Of a DNA stretch of 64,000 nt, positions 10,508 to 25,637 are shown piece after piece (position 1 is the first letter of the stretch; every line of letters begins with the position of its first letter). Location: the NCBI GenBank assembly GCA_037178975.1, contig JASJZH010000006.1, forward strand, positions 10,602,001 to 10,666,000, written 5' to 3'. The position numbers and the translations under genes were made by a program. Under the pieces are notes generated by a model. It was not told where the DNA came from and searched no databases. It saw nothing but the letters and a program-made list of their open reading frames with translations. Source of the DNA: Oscheius tipulae (lineage: Eukaryota > Nematoda > Chromadorea > Rhabditida > Rhabditidae).

Positions 10508-12339
10508 TTAATCTGACTCCTTTGCGCCGATATTCAGTCTCATTTGTGCATCCTTTTCGAAGGTGTCCAAGACTTCTCGTCCCTCTTGTTCACAGTCTGC
10601 GAGTTCTGGATATAACTGAAAAACACTTTACCATTGTTCTTCTTTTTCTAAATACTTACCAGGAGAGCCTTGCGGACTGCTTCCAGCCAATTACTCATCA
10701 TGTTTTGGACAGCTACAAGACACTTCTCAATACTGAAATACGTACTTTAACTAATTTTGTGCTCTCTTACCTGGATCGTTTCTTCAGTCTGTTCAGGTTT
10801 TTCATTTTGCCCGTAACTTCTTCAACCTGCTTAGTCAATCTTAAACAGTAGCCATTTCAACAAAGTGAAAAGCATACTTTAAAACATCTGGACGGTTTGC
10901 AGACTTTTGGCTCAGTGAAGCTGTTGTACGAAGCCAGCTACCAATCGTTGCCTTCCTTCTCCCTTCAAGGGAGCTTGAGGCACTAAACAACTTAGGAATT
11001 AGTGTGAACCCTTACCTGGATGAGCTTGACCCTAAAGATAGATTTTGAAGGCTTTTTTCAATGGGAGAACGAATTGATCCATTGCCACATGTTTCTGATT
11101 TGGCAAGCGCGAATTCCACTATTTCTTCCATTGAGGGGCGATCTTTCGGTATAGGAGTGAGCATTCTGAAATTCAACTAGTTTGGCCTATTAGCAATAAA
11201 GTTTTGGCAATAAAGCAATAAAGTTTTTACCTTTTCAACATTGTTCCAGTCTCGATGTCACTTCTAGGTGACCACTCCAGGTGAAAACTGCCATTCAGAT
11301 TGGGAAGAGGAGGTAGTCTTATTAATAATTTAATATTTATTTTTTATTCTCCGCGCGTATCTGTGAGTATCTGCCTGTCTGTCTGAAGCCGTCTGTACGC
11401 AGCCGCGTCGCTCCCCTGCGTTAGTGCCCCTTGCCAGCTTGGTGTATTGTTAAGAGTCTCCGCCAGTGCGTGCGCCTCTCTAGCACCACTCAAACGGTAT
11501 GACTAAGCACACCCCGAAGGGACGGTAGACTAACTTGTAATGTTAATGCTACCTTCTGCGATGAATCTCCCAAACAGTTACACCAAGACTCCAAACATCG
11601 GTAGAATAGCTGAGTCCCCTCGGATCATTCAATGCTTCGGGAGACATGTATCTGTGGGTTCCAATAGGACTAAAACGGTTTACTTAAATGATATATTCAT
11701 ACTTTGTAGTCATTTTCGATACGTCTCTGGATATCCCTAAATCGCAGATTCTTGCAACTTTTTTGTTGTTGTCCAGCAAAATGCTCAAAACAAGTATTTA
11801 TGACTTACTTTTCCAACTAACTTCATGGGTTTCACGTCCCTGTGGACAATCTTTTTCATGTGAAGGTATGCAAGTCCGGCTGCCGAGTTCATTATCCACG
11901 TATAAGCTTGCTTTGTTTGGTAGCATTTCTCTCCGTGGACAACTAAAAATATTCAATGGAAAATCATTTCAAACCTACCGTCATGAATACTCCCATCTGC
12001 CATGAAATTCATAACATATCCAATTGGTATATCCTTAGAACTGAGTAGAATTCCATAGAATTCGACAATGTTCGGGTGTCGAACCTTAACAAATGAAAAA
12101 AAAAAACATAATGGAGCCAACTTTGATCATATTTGCAATTTCATCCCTTGCGTGTTTTGTTATTCCAGTGTTGATGACCTTTAGAGCTACATCTTTGAAA
12201 ATGGCATGCCGAGCTCGTCTAACAATTCCAAATCCGCCATTCCCCAAGTCTTTACAGTCATGAAATTCGCTTTCGTAGTATTTGTCTTAAAAAAGTAAGT
12301 AACCTAAAGTCGAGAAGAATGGGATGAACCTGGAAGCAT
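10508..12339 (-). CDS. TKL-type serine/threonine protein kinase with coiled-coil tail
   Basis: Predicted cytosolic protein kinase. The first short coding exon (12330-12339) reads MLP and joins in phase to DKYYESEFHDCKDLGNGG, giving the Gly loop GNGGFGIV and VALKVI with the ATP-binding lysine. The following exons give VRHPNIVEFYGIL, AYLHMKKIVHRDVKPMN, ICDLGISRDV (DLG in place of DFG), then GTHRYMSPEA and YSTDVWSLGVTVWE, and finally PIPKDRPSMEEIVEF. All catalytic residues (K, HRD Asp, DLG Asp) are present, so it should be active. After the kinase domain come Ser-rich and Lys/Glu-rich segments (RLTKQVEEVTGKMKNLN) that look like a coiled coil. The intron before the C-lobe exon is about 200 nt. 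The RIPK/MAPKKK-like subfamily is not resolved. Confidence 0.85.
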
Positions 12340-12941
12340 TTTGAGATGGTGTCGGAACGAAACTGATAAGAACGCAAAGGCAAACACAGACACATTGAGT
12401 CGGTTATCACTACTTGTTCAACTGAAGAACAGTTTCTGCTTGTTCCATTTTGCAGGGAACTCCCTATTGCAACTTTGGATACAAGCAGCACGATATACTT
12501 CGAGAGGCTCAGTTTCTTTCTTTTATAAGACAAAGAGTTGATGCGCCAGTATAGTTAACCAAGTCTTAGTATGCCACACCCGCTGCAAAAAGATTGTTCA
12601 CAGGTTCTTTTTGAGAAAAGACAAAGAACAGTCTGTTTATTAATCTTACAGACTAGAGATAGGCCGATGTAGGGATAGGTGGACAGGGATAGGCGGTTGC
12701 TCGAAAATTAGGGAATTTCTGGTAACCTTAGGCAGTAGAGCCATACCTTCACGGGCTGGCTTCCTTCACAGCCGCCTTTACTGTCTGTCTGAGTAAAAAA
12801 AAAATACGTAAAAAAATAACTGCTCGTCGAATCGAAAATGTCATTGACGCACTTTGGCGCGAAATTCAAACATTCTAAAATCAAAACTCCAATTTTCAAA
12901 GTGCTGTAACTCGACATTGAGTTTTTTTCTTCAAATCTTTC

Positions 12942-12965
12942 GTGAACTCGTTATTGTACTCGTCG
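12942..12965. repeat. Inverted repeat, right arm (24 bp)
   Basis: Exact reverse complement of 10185-10208. The two arms bracket the TKL kinase gene with about 2.7 kb between them. Confidence 0.75.
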
Positions 12966-17927
<4,962 letters not shown>

Positions 17928-18121
17928 TACAATAAATGTACATAAAATACTTACAAATTTTGTACAGACCAATTAAGCTAAATCTACACGTGACGGATGT
18001 GAGTAATGTAGAAGTCATCATCTTCCTGCGACCTTTCCACGGACTGTCATCTTCAGTAGCTCTTAAAAAAAATTCATTCTATTAACGTACTGTCGTCTCT
18101 GCCGGCGTGTAACCTCTCTCG

Positions 18122-18215
18122 TTGGCGCCATAGCTCCGCGGTTAGCGTGCTGGGCCATGGATATCAGCAACCTGGGTTCATCCCCCACGATTTTTTTCCG
18201 GATTTCCGAAAGCTG
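18122..18215 (+). repeat. tRNA-derived SINE-like copy 3
   Basis: A-box-like TAGCTCCGCGGTTAGCGTGC and B-box-like GGGTTCATCCC are followed by a T-run and CCGGATTTCCG. The head and tail match copy 2. The sequences flanking the boxes do not pair as an acceptor stem. Confidence 0.55.
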
Positions 18216-18542
18216 TTAATGTAGAAACGGAAAAGTTGCTCAATTCGTGCCCGTAGAGTACGATATCAGACTTGTAAGCCTGTGACTTTATGCAGTATGA
18301 CCGATGTGAACTATAAAGTGGTTTCAACTGTTTAAATTTAAGTCTGTAGTGTCCTCTTCACAGATTTATCCTTCCAGAGTTGAGATGAAAAGCAAGTCTC
18401 TTTTCCCCACACGGCTTTTTGATTGGAGGGGCATGTAGAAAAAAAGAGATCTACAAAGACCAAAATGATATATAAACAATTGAACCATACACTATGGTAT
18501 GGGGAATTTATTTCTACTAGGTTTTGACTGTAGGGCTCCTGG

Positions 18543-18585
18543 TTTGAACCCAAATGCCCGAAAAATTCCAAGTTATGAGTTGAAC
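18543..18585. repeat. Host inverted repeat, left arm
   Basis: The core 18562-18585 (starting AAAATTCCAAGTTATG) is a perfect 24-base reverse complement of 21743-21766. Weaker matching (TTTGAACC, CCC) extends outward to 18543, and TTGAGTAG recurs inward near 18619. The LINE lies between the arms. Confidence 0.75.
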
Positions 18586-18626
18586 TGGATCTACGCTATT
18601 TCTGGGTGGGTCGTTTTTTGAGTAGA

Positions 18627-18638
18627 CCAAGGCCCTTA
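18627..18638. repeat. Target-site duplication of the LINE, left copy
   Basis: The 12-base CCAAGGCCCTTA adjoins the (TTTA)n end of the element and recurs at 21668-21679. Confidence 0.75.
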
Positions 18639-21600
18639 TTTATTTATTTACGTTTTTTCAAGTCTATGTGACTAGCGTAGATCTCAAGATTTTCCATTCT
18701 TCGGCATCTCGGTGCCACCAGTTCGTACCCGCTAACTCTCGAATCTCGTCTTCCCATCGTTGACGCCTCCCGCCTCTAGATCTTTTGCCTTCAAGTGGTG
18801 TCCATTCGGTAATAGTCCTGGCCCATCTGTTTCCGTTCATCTGTGTTATCTTTTCCGCCCAGGTCATCTTGAGACAAAGTATCCTCTTTCTCCAGTCCAC
18901 CAACTTTGTTCTTGCTCTTATCCTCTCATTCTGCCATCTGTCAAGAGAAGTGATCCGTAGCATTCTTCTTTCCATCCGTCTTTGGCTTACTTCGATGTAT
19001 CTCTTGTCCGATTCCTTCAGTGTCCATGTTTCTGCTGCGTAGAGAGCTACAGGAGTAACGCATGAATCGAAGAGTAATTTTCTTTTCTTCATGGTCAGCT
19101 GTCTGCATGTCAGGAGGTTGGAGATCTTGTTGAAGGCACCAAACGCCTGTCCCATTTTTCGTTTGACCTCTTCAGAATCGTCCAGTGGAATGGAGATCTG
19201 TGATCCAAGGAAAACGAAATTATCCACAAAGCTGATATTGGATCCGTTGATGATTATTGGGGTTTTGTTCACGATGTTGGAAAGAAGTACGGTCTTTTTG
19301 GTGTTAATTTCGAGACCTACTGAGCCCAGTGCTCCAATCAACTTATGTAGCATTCTTTCCATCCCTGGTCGGCTTCTAGAGAACAGCACGATGTCGTCAG
19401 CGTATCCCAAAGTATGGAGATGTTGCCCGTTGATTCTGATCCCTTCGTCTTCCCAGTTGATCCTGTTGATGGCATAGCTCAGAGTGGCGTTGAAGAGTTT
19501 CGGACTGAGTACGTCTCCTTGACGTACTCCTCTTTTCACATCAATTGGGACTCGACTGCCGTTGACCAGAAGGTATGTAGATCCGGATTGGTATAGACGT
19601 TGCAGAAGTTGGATCAGAGAAGAATGAACCCCCATTTCTGTTAGAGCGTTCCATGTAGACTGCCAGCTGATAGTATCGAAGGCTTTTTTGGAGTCAATGA
19701 ATCCCAGGCATAGTTTGAGGTTGTGTTCTGAGCTTTTTTCGATGATCTCCTTGACAGAGTGTATGTTGTCCAGTGTCGAGTATCCTCTGCGAAAGCCTGT
19801 TTGCCAATCGTCTGCTTGCTCTTCCAAACACGTTTCCATTCGTCTCATGAGTACTCGGGATAGAACTTTGGCACATGATTGAAGCAGGCATATCGGTCGA
19901 AAGTTTGCTGGATCATCTGAGTCGCCCGATTTGTGGAGTAGAGTAACGATTGCTTCCGTGATCCCTCTAGGAACTTCTCCTCCATTCACCAAGTGATTCA
20001 GTATGTTGCAGATAATTGTTCCAGCCTCTTCCTTAGCATGGAACAGCATGGCAGGCGTGAGTCCGTCTGATCCAGCAGCCCCAGCTCTTCTTAGTTGACA
20101 GATAGCGCTGATTACTTCATCAGGCTCGAATGGCGGAAGATCTTCAAATTCGCGAATATCTGCTGGCCTGACCGGACCTTGTGCGGAGTATAGGTTGTCG
20201 AAGAAGTTCTTGAACCTGTCGACGGTTGCCTTCTGCGAGTAATCGTTGGTGTTCGATTTGGCTGCCAGCATCCTCTTTCTTGTTGTTCGTATGGACCAGA
20301 CTGCATTCCTCACGCTCTTTCCTTTCTCAACTGTCCTCCTCAGGACTTCCTCTTTCCTCGCTGTCAGGTCGTCTCGTATCATTCTTCTTGCCTGTTGGGA
20401 GAGAGTAGAGTATGAGATCCTTCCGTTTGCCGTGTTGTCGTCTCTAGCCATCCGTCTCGCCGAGAGTATAGCCTTTGTTGCAGCCGAAACTTTTGGCGGC
20501 AGCGTGTCTATCCTCATTGCATTCCGCGCGGCATTCTTCAACTTCTTCTTCAGCTCCTCGTACTGTCTTTCAACACTTATGACACTGTCCAGGTTTCTTT
20601 CTTCTGCATTTCCAAGTATGAGAAGATTTTCCTTGAACTGGGCAGGAACTAGATGAAGATTGTGCTTCCGATTCTGCTTTCGTTTGGCTTTCATCGGACA
20701 TTTCCTCCAAAGCAGCATCCTTAGCATTCTGTGATCGGAGTTGTAGTCTACTTTGTTGAGTACTTGGACATCTTTGACGGGAAGAGACCTTCTGGCAGCA
20801 ATGAAGTCAATTTGGTTCCGAGTAGAACCATTAGGGCTTCGCCACGTCCAGAGCCTTTTGGGATTCTTTTCGTATATCGTACTCCACAGTCGCAGGTTAT
20901 GAGCACGGCATAGTTCGACCACAAGTTTCCCTCTCTCGTTACCATGATGGATTGTAGCCGTGCCAACGATGTCGTTGTTTGCATCATCTCTGCTGATCTT
21001 GCAGTTGAAGTCGCCCAAGAGTATTGGTGAGAAACCTCTCGGCGATCGGGACAGCAGAAGATCGATAGATGCCAAGAACTCATCATATTCCTCATCGGTG
21101 GACGTTGAAGTTGGGGCATATGCGGCTACCATGTAAAGCTTCAGCGATGGCAGAGAGAGTGAGGCACATCTGGCAGAATATGGTGTGAAGATGACTTCGT
21201 TCGAAAAGCATTCTTTGACCAGAAAGCCTACTCCATGTTGCGATAACTGCGCGTGGCCACTCCAGAACAGCACATCTTTAGACTCGAGATACTCTATACT
21301 TCCCTTGCCTCGTAGACGGACTTCATTAAGAGCTAAGACATCCCATTTGACCGTTCGTAAGGCCTCTTGTAGTTCGACCTGCCTGGAAGTCCCGAGTAGA
21401 GAGCGGACGTTGAAGGTGGCACATGCGAATTGAGGCGTCATGGAGATCTTGAGATTAGTGGGCAGAGTACGTCCGGCTTGCCCAAGGCTTCTTCGGACGG
21501 AATTCAAGTTCTTCTATCAGCAGTTGTTCCGTGCTTCCTTTTGGTCTTGGTTGAAGAAGAGCGGCAACAGTAGGAGTATAGCGATAGAGAGACAGCAGCG

Positions 21601-21667
21601 GACTTGGTAGCTCGTCTTCTCCTTCTGCTTGGTAGCTTCCTTTTGTTGTAGCTTTAACTCACCAAGG
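18639..21667 (-). mobile_element. RTE-type non-LTR retrotransposon, apparently full length
   Basis: A roughly 3.0-kb element inserted on the minus strand. Its 3' end (low coordinate) carries short TTTA repeats, as RTE elements do, followed at once by CCAAGGCCCTTA. The same 12 bases lie at 21668-21679 past the 5' end and are the probable target-site duplication. It holds one long intact open frame (18664-21507), a 5' leader of about 160 nt and a 3' untranslated end of about 25 nt. The intact frame and clean duplication suggest a recent insertion. Confidence 0.88.
18664..21507 (-). CDS. RTE endonuclease-reverse transcriptase, 947 aa
   Basis: Single uninterrupted frame. The N-terminal AP-like endonuclease (roughly residues 30-265) keeps its catalytic blocks: FNVRSL, LNEVRL, YAPTS, LLGDFNCKI and SDHRML. 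A basic linker (about 265-450) leads to the reverse transcriptase (about 480-760) with FRPICLL, GFRRGYSTLDN, FIDSKKAFDTISW, GVRQGDVLSPKLFN and the active site YADDIVLFS. The C-terminus has the R-rich segment RWEDEIRELAGTNWWHRD usual in RTE-clade proteins. No frameshift or stop is present. It copies its RNA at a nicked chromosomal target. The start at 21507 is the first ATG of the frame; a slightly later start is possible. Confidence 0.95.
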   Translation of the reverse strand: MNSVRRSLGQAGRTLPTNLKISMTPQFACATFNVRSLLGTSRQVELQEALRTVKWDVLALNEVRLRGKGSIEYLESKDVLFWSGHAQLSQHGVGFLVKECFSNEVIFTPYSARCASLSLPSLKLYMVAAYAPTSTSTDEEYDEFLASIDLLLSRSPRGFSPILLGDFNCKISRDDANNDIVGTATIHHGNERGKLVVELCRAHNLRLWSTIYEKNPKRLWTWRSPNGSTRNQIDFIAARRSLPVKDVQVLNKVDYNSDHRMLRMLLWRKCPMKAKRKQNRKHNLHLVPAQFKENLLILGNAEERNLDSVISVERQYEELKKKLKNAARNAMRIDTLPPKVSAATKAILSARRMARDDNTANGRISYSTLSQQARRMIRDDLTARKEEVLRRTVEKGKSVRNAVWSIRTTRKRMLAAKSNTNDYSQKATVDRFKNFFDNLYSAQGPVRPADIREFEDLPPFEPDEVISAICQLRRAGAAGSDGLTPAMLFHAKEEAGTIICNILNHLVNGGEVPRGITEAIVTLLHKSGDSDDPANFRPICLLQSCAKVLSRVLMRRMETCLEEQADDWQTGFRRGYSTLDNIHSVKEIIEKSSEHNLKLCLGFIDSKKAFDTISWQSTWNALTEMGVHSSLIQLLQRLYQSGSTYLLVNGSRVPIDVKRGVRQGDVLSPKLFNATLSYAINRINWEDEGIRINGQHLHTLGYADDIVLFSRSRPGMERMLHKLIGALGSVGLEINTKKTVLLSNIVNKTPIIINGSNISFVDNFVFLGSQISIPLDDSEEVKRKMGQAFGAFNKISNLLTCRQLTMKKRKLLFDSCVTPVALYAAETWTLKESDKRYIEVSQRRMERRMLRITSLDRWQNERIRARTKLVDWRKRILCLKMTWAEKITQMNGNRWARTITEWTPLEGKRSRGGRRQRWEDEIRELAGTNWWHRDAEEWKILRSTLVT

Positions 21668-21679
21668 CCAAGGCCCTTA
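21668..21679. repeat. Target-site duplication of the LINE, right copy
   Basis: Identical to 18627-18638. CCAAGG also occurs once more directly before it (21662-21667), so the exact 5' end of the element is uncertain by a few bases. Confidence 0.7.
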
Positions 21680-21742
21680 CTAGCATTGCAATGTTTTGTA
21701 GACCTACTCAAGAACTTAAATCAGGAAAACAATTCGCTTTCC

Positions 21743-21787
21743 GTTCAACTCATAACTTGGAATTTTGTTGGGTCTTTTGGTTCAAAG
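21743..21787. repeat. Host inverted repeat, right arm
   Basis: Core 21743-21766 is the perfect reverse complement of 18562-18585. Similarity continues outward through GGTTCAAAG. It is the partner of the left arm on the other side of the LINE. Confidence 0.75.
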
Positions 21788-21914
21788 TCGGTCGTGGCCA
21801 CAGCAAAGTTATCTGTTGCTCTCCATGTACAGGAATAGGTTCGATCTATGTCAACAACGATCTGTTCAACACAAACAGTTTGTGAAAAGAGTAAATTAAA
21901 AATACAATCGTACC

Positions 21915-22202
21915 TCATTTGTCTTCATAGTATCGATTCTTCATCGTCCTGTATTTCTTCAGCTTGTACAGTGCTTCGATTTCTTTGACCACAAACTCTC
22001 CTCGTTTCACAAGCTCATCAACTTTGTGCGGATCCGTTTCTTCCTAGAGCTAACTTAAACTATCGAAAATATTGAAAGATACCTTATTCTTCATGAAAGC
22101 ATTTTTCAGTCTCGGGTGGAACCATTCCTTCCCTTTTGGGTACTCCTTACCCATATGGTATAGGGTCTTGTAGAGAGTCACGACTCGTTCCTTTGCTGAC
22201 AT
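21915..22202 (-). CDS. ETFRF1: LYR-motif protein, ETF regulatory factor 1 (LYRM5) type
   Basis: Two exons (22083-22202 and 21915-22043) join in phase to encode 82 aa. The protein starts [18 protein letters not shown] and contains [14 protein letters not shown], then [12 protein letters not shown] and [11 protein letters not shown]. These blocks match the LYRM5/ETFRF1 family of mitochondrial matrix proteins that regulate electron-transfer flavoprotein. Length and motif order are normal (the LYR position is LYK). The gene lies 113 bp downstream of a secreted-protein gene on the same strand, a distance seen in nematode operons. Confidence 0.88.
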
Positions 22203-22315
22203 CTGAACACAATAATAAGATAGTTGAAATTGGGAAAAGAACAAAAATGTGTTCAAAAACAGGAAAACAAAATATGCACTGTTGCGCGTAAACAGCATGC
22301 ACTCGACTTTGGACT

Positions 22316-22734
22316 CTAGACATTTTTATTGGTGAAAAAGTTGCTATATCGATAGGGGCCAAATGGCTTGTTTTCCGGTAGATTGGCATTATATCCATAG
22401 GTAGGATAGTAGGCGTATTCTCCCTGATAGGCTATGCGATTCTGCTGTCTGGAAGAATTAAAAATTATGCGAAGTATGTATTTTTACAAGAAGAGTCGGT
22501 CATAAAACCCTGTCCTTGCGAATTCGGTAGGTTCTCCACGTAGTTGAGATACCATGGCGGCTTCCACATCTTAAAGATTTTGTTATTCCAAAAAACATAT
22601 CTACCTCGATTGTCAGACTCTTCTTCGCATGGAAAGTGAAGCTTGAAGCGTTCGCGATATGGGAGACATGGATGACCGAAGCGGTTACTAAGTGTCGAAG
22701 GAACCACAAGTAAAAGAAACACCTGAAGCCGCAT
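22316..22734 (-). CDS. Small secreted protein, Tyr/Asn-rich
   Basis: Three exons in phase give about 115 aa. The signal peptide is MRLQVFLLLVVPSTLS, followed by RFGHPCLPYRERFKLHF, PCEEESDNR, then DVEAAMVSQLRGEP and TGFYDRLFL, and a Tyr-rich last exon (QGEYAYYPTYGYNANLPE) ending FFTNKNV. Introns are about 35 and 40 nt. There are two cysteines. No family is recognised. It precedes ETFRF1 on the same strand by 113 bp. Confidence 0.7.
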
Positions 22735-23967
22735 GATATGAGAGATTAAGCTGCCTGAACCTGTTCTAAGCGTGACCGAGATGCCGAGAATGATCCATTC
22801 TGTTGAGAACTTTGGTATGGTAGCCGGACTCTCATACAGTGTTGGCATCTGAGAATTCTCACCAGTCTCAGCTATCAGACACGCTTCTTACGTCCGTTTC
22901 AGAAAGACATTATTTCAACCGTACCGTCTCGACAGCCACACAATCTCCTACACTGTGCTGGTAGCTGTGTCATTTCTTAGCTGCTGCCTCTACGATTTCG
23001 GCTGCTATTAAATTTTCAGATTTACCGTCTACGAGATTCTGTACTACAACTGCTGGCCTTATCGCCTGACCATATACCTGCAGTACCGCTTTTGAATCAG
23101 ATAGACATTTTTGGTGACTTATAAACTCGACACCACCTGTACCATCTTAGAAGCTCGGCAAGTACACCTCCCATTCTCTTTCGACAGGTAGCCTGACACA
23201 AATCTCGTAACTTTTGATTCCAGGAAGTCTCCTGATCTCGCAAGAAAAGCCTGTTGATTCAGCCCTAGACAGATGTGTGTTGAGCAGCGGTGTTTTCTCG
23301 TTTCACACAGCTCGCCGCTGGCTATCAGCAAAGCGAGGAGCTCAGCAAAGGTTAAAAAGAAGACAGTTATTTATAGCTGTCCAGTCCGTAGCCGCCATCT
23401 CCCCTCATTTCTACCTCGATCTGAACTTTTCTGTTTGTCACTCGAAAGACAAATGCCCTTAGAACGTTTTTAGGCAGGAACACGTGAGCGTCAGCGAGAG
23501 CTCTCCAGAGCAGATGCCCCCACTTAAAATCCTCCAGATCTCTGGCGGGACAACTTCCTTTTTTTATGGGTCTAATTTGGACTTGTTATAATCTTAGCAC
23601 TGTCACATCCTCGCTGTAATGTCTTATTTTAGTACGGTTGATACGAGCCAGCCGCCGACGGATCTCTTATGTTCTATAAGTAAGAGCAAATACAGCGGCC
23701 ATGTTGATATCAGGGCCGCCGAGTCAGCTGCTGGCACATCCCCTTTAGCTCCATACTCAATCTGTTGTTCTTGTTTCATGATATTCTTGAAGTCATCAAT
23801 TTTTTTCTTTCAAAATACTCTCAGCATTTTCCGTTCCTCTCTTTGAACGTCTCAAAACAAATCTCGGGCCCATCTGTTTTACATCTGAGTCTTCCTCTGA
23901 CGCAGGCTCTCAATTTCCAATCGAAAGTCTTCCTCCTTTTTTTTCTTAACCAGCGACGCAGTTTAGG
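22735..23967. other. Intergenic stretch with uncertain fragments
   Basis: A plus-strand fragment near 22900-23095 contains a hydrophobic frame (TISYTVLVAVSFLSCC) and, past an ATTTTCAG acceptor, a Tyr-rich ending (FTVYEILYYNCWPYRL) with a stop at about 23094. The phases do not join, so I do not call a gene. The rest, up to the CK1-family kinase, shows only chance-like frames. Confidence 0.4.
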
Positions 23968-25567
23968 ATGTCGGACCTTGAAAGCATCGAGCACTCTTCC
24001 TCCACCTGTTCGCTGGAGGACAAGCTGCCGACCACGAACAATTTGCTGCGAGGAAAGGATGGCCAATACGCGGTGGGCAAAAAAATTGCCCAGGGAAGGT
24101 ATGGAGCGGTTTTTGAGGTACGAAAGGTTGTTTGTTTACACAGGGCAAGTTCTAGGTTTTACGCAAAGCTGACGGCAAGCCCTTTGCCTGTAAGTTGGAG
24201 ATTTGTGAAGCTCACTCTCATGGACTCGATATGGACTACATTGTGATGACCCATGCTGCTCGCCATGGTTAGTTACTTCCTCTTCTTCAAGCTTTTTATC
24301 TCTCGGAGGAATCTTTGACCAGGCAAACAATTGCAGGATGTAACCACCTCTTGAGGATGATAGATCGCGGAAAAATAGAAGACCACTTCAAGTTTATCAT
24401 CACACCTCTTGTGAGCGAGATACATGTCAGAGGATGGATAAGTTTGCTTTCAGCTTGGTGACAACTTGATGAAAATGAGGCATATGTTTGTTGATGGACG
24501 ATTCTCACTGTCCACTGGACTCCGACTCGCGCTGCTGACTCTTGCACCGATTCAGGAACTGCATAGCATTGGATTTGTCCACAGAGATGTCAAGGTGAGC
24601 TTTTCGAAAGTACAACCGTCTTTTCACTTCAATTTGATTAGAAACGTCTTCATATAGTATTTTTGACATAGAAAATTGATTTCTACTACTAGGAGTATGA
24701 GTTTCTGCCAAAAAAAAGTGACAAAATTCCGGTTACACGTAGGTGAACAGGATGTCTGTGAATTATGACTTCGGGTACATCAAAGCACGTTCAAGATTTG
24801 CAATGTTCTGCACACTAGTAGCAAGGGATACAACTTCACAGAACATCTCAAACTTGGAATGTGCATTCCTGGACATTTTTCAGGCCTCCAACTTTTGCGT
24901 CGCACCCAACTCCTGTTCCGATAACCTGAAGCTGATGCTCATCGACTACGGCCTCTGTCGACACTTTAAGGATAAAAGTGGAGAGTTGAAACAGCCTCGC
25001 ACCAATGTTCACTTCAGGTACGATGACGTTTTTATGTTTTTGTTGATATTTATTGTCCTCTCACGTGGTCAGCTGCGGACTACAAGGATCATGAAATTTC
25101 AACGTGACACACAAGACAGCTGTTTCACGTTTCAGAGGAACGACTCGCTACGCTTCCTTGGCCGCTCATAATGGCGAGGAGCAATCGACGAAGGATGATC
25201 TGGAAAGCTGGTTCTATATGCTTGTTGAATGGCTCAGCGGTAAGAGCATTGACATTTTGGAATGGAGATAAATTTTAGGTTATCTCCCTTGGTCGCAGCG
25301 AGAAGACCGTAATGAAGTGCGGGCTATGAAAGAGCAAGTACATACGGGGGAGGGCACTTCCATCTTTTTCAAGTTCTGTCCCAAGGTTTTGACTGTTCCA
25401 AAAGAAGTAAAAAATAAGTTCAGATCGAGTTCCGTCGCATTCAAAAGTACATCGACGGTCTGCACTATGGAAACCATCCCGACTACACTTTCCTAGCTGA
25501 GATGATTCAATTGTCGATGAAGAACAACAACGTGCGTATGGATGAGCCGTGGGACTGGCAACAGTGA
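23968..25567 (+). CDS. Casein kinase 1-family protein kinase, divergent nematode/TTBK-like type
   Basis: Predicted Ser/Thr kinase of about 390 aa in nine or so exons. Starting at ATG 23968: an N-terminal extension of about 35 residues, GQYAVGKKIAQGRYGAVFE, FACKLEI (ATP lysine), LRMIDRGKIEDHFKFI, a FVHRDVKASNFCVAP catalytic loop, MLIDYGLCRHF (DYG for DFG), FRGTTRYASLAAHNG with the CK1-type substitution of the APE motif, DDLESWFYMLVEWLSG, LPWSQ and IQKYIDGLHYGNHPDY. HRDxKxSN and the RYAS block place it in CK1/TTBK-like kinases, which are greatly expanded in nematodes, often in sperm. A 290-nt intron interrupts the catalytic loop. It ends 70 bp from the next gene, tail to tail. Confidence 0.9.
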
Positions 25568-25637
25568 CTCACTTCGAATTCACTTCATTATTAAACGTTA
25601 CATTAAATAGCGTGGCATGATATGACGAGGGAACAGT

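Larger units (their letters stand above)
17928..18626. other. Intergenic stretch between the CDKL kinase and the LINE
   Basis: No gene is supported. It contains a SINE-like copy and the left arm of the inverted repeat that hosts the LINE insertion. Confidence 0.6.

Noticed and set aside
12258-12533. N-terminal extension of the TKL kinase in the long open frame upstream
   Set aside because: That frame does not match the phase needed for the Gly-loop exon. The 10-nt exon starting at 12339 joins correctly.
18122-18195. A tRNA gene
   Set aside because: A and B boxes are tRNA-like, but no acceptor stem or closed cloverleaf can be formed. It is better explained as a SINE head.
22900-23095. A small plus-strand membrane-protein gene
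   Set aside because: The hydrophobic exon and the Tyr-rich exon do not join in phase with any visible donor.
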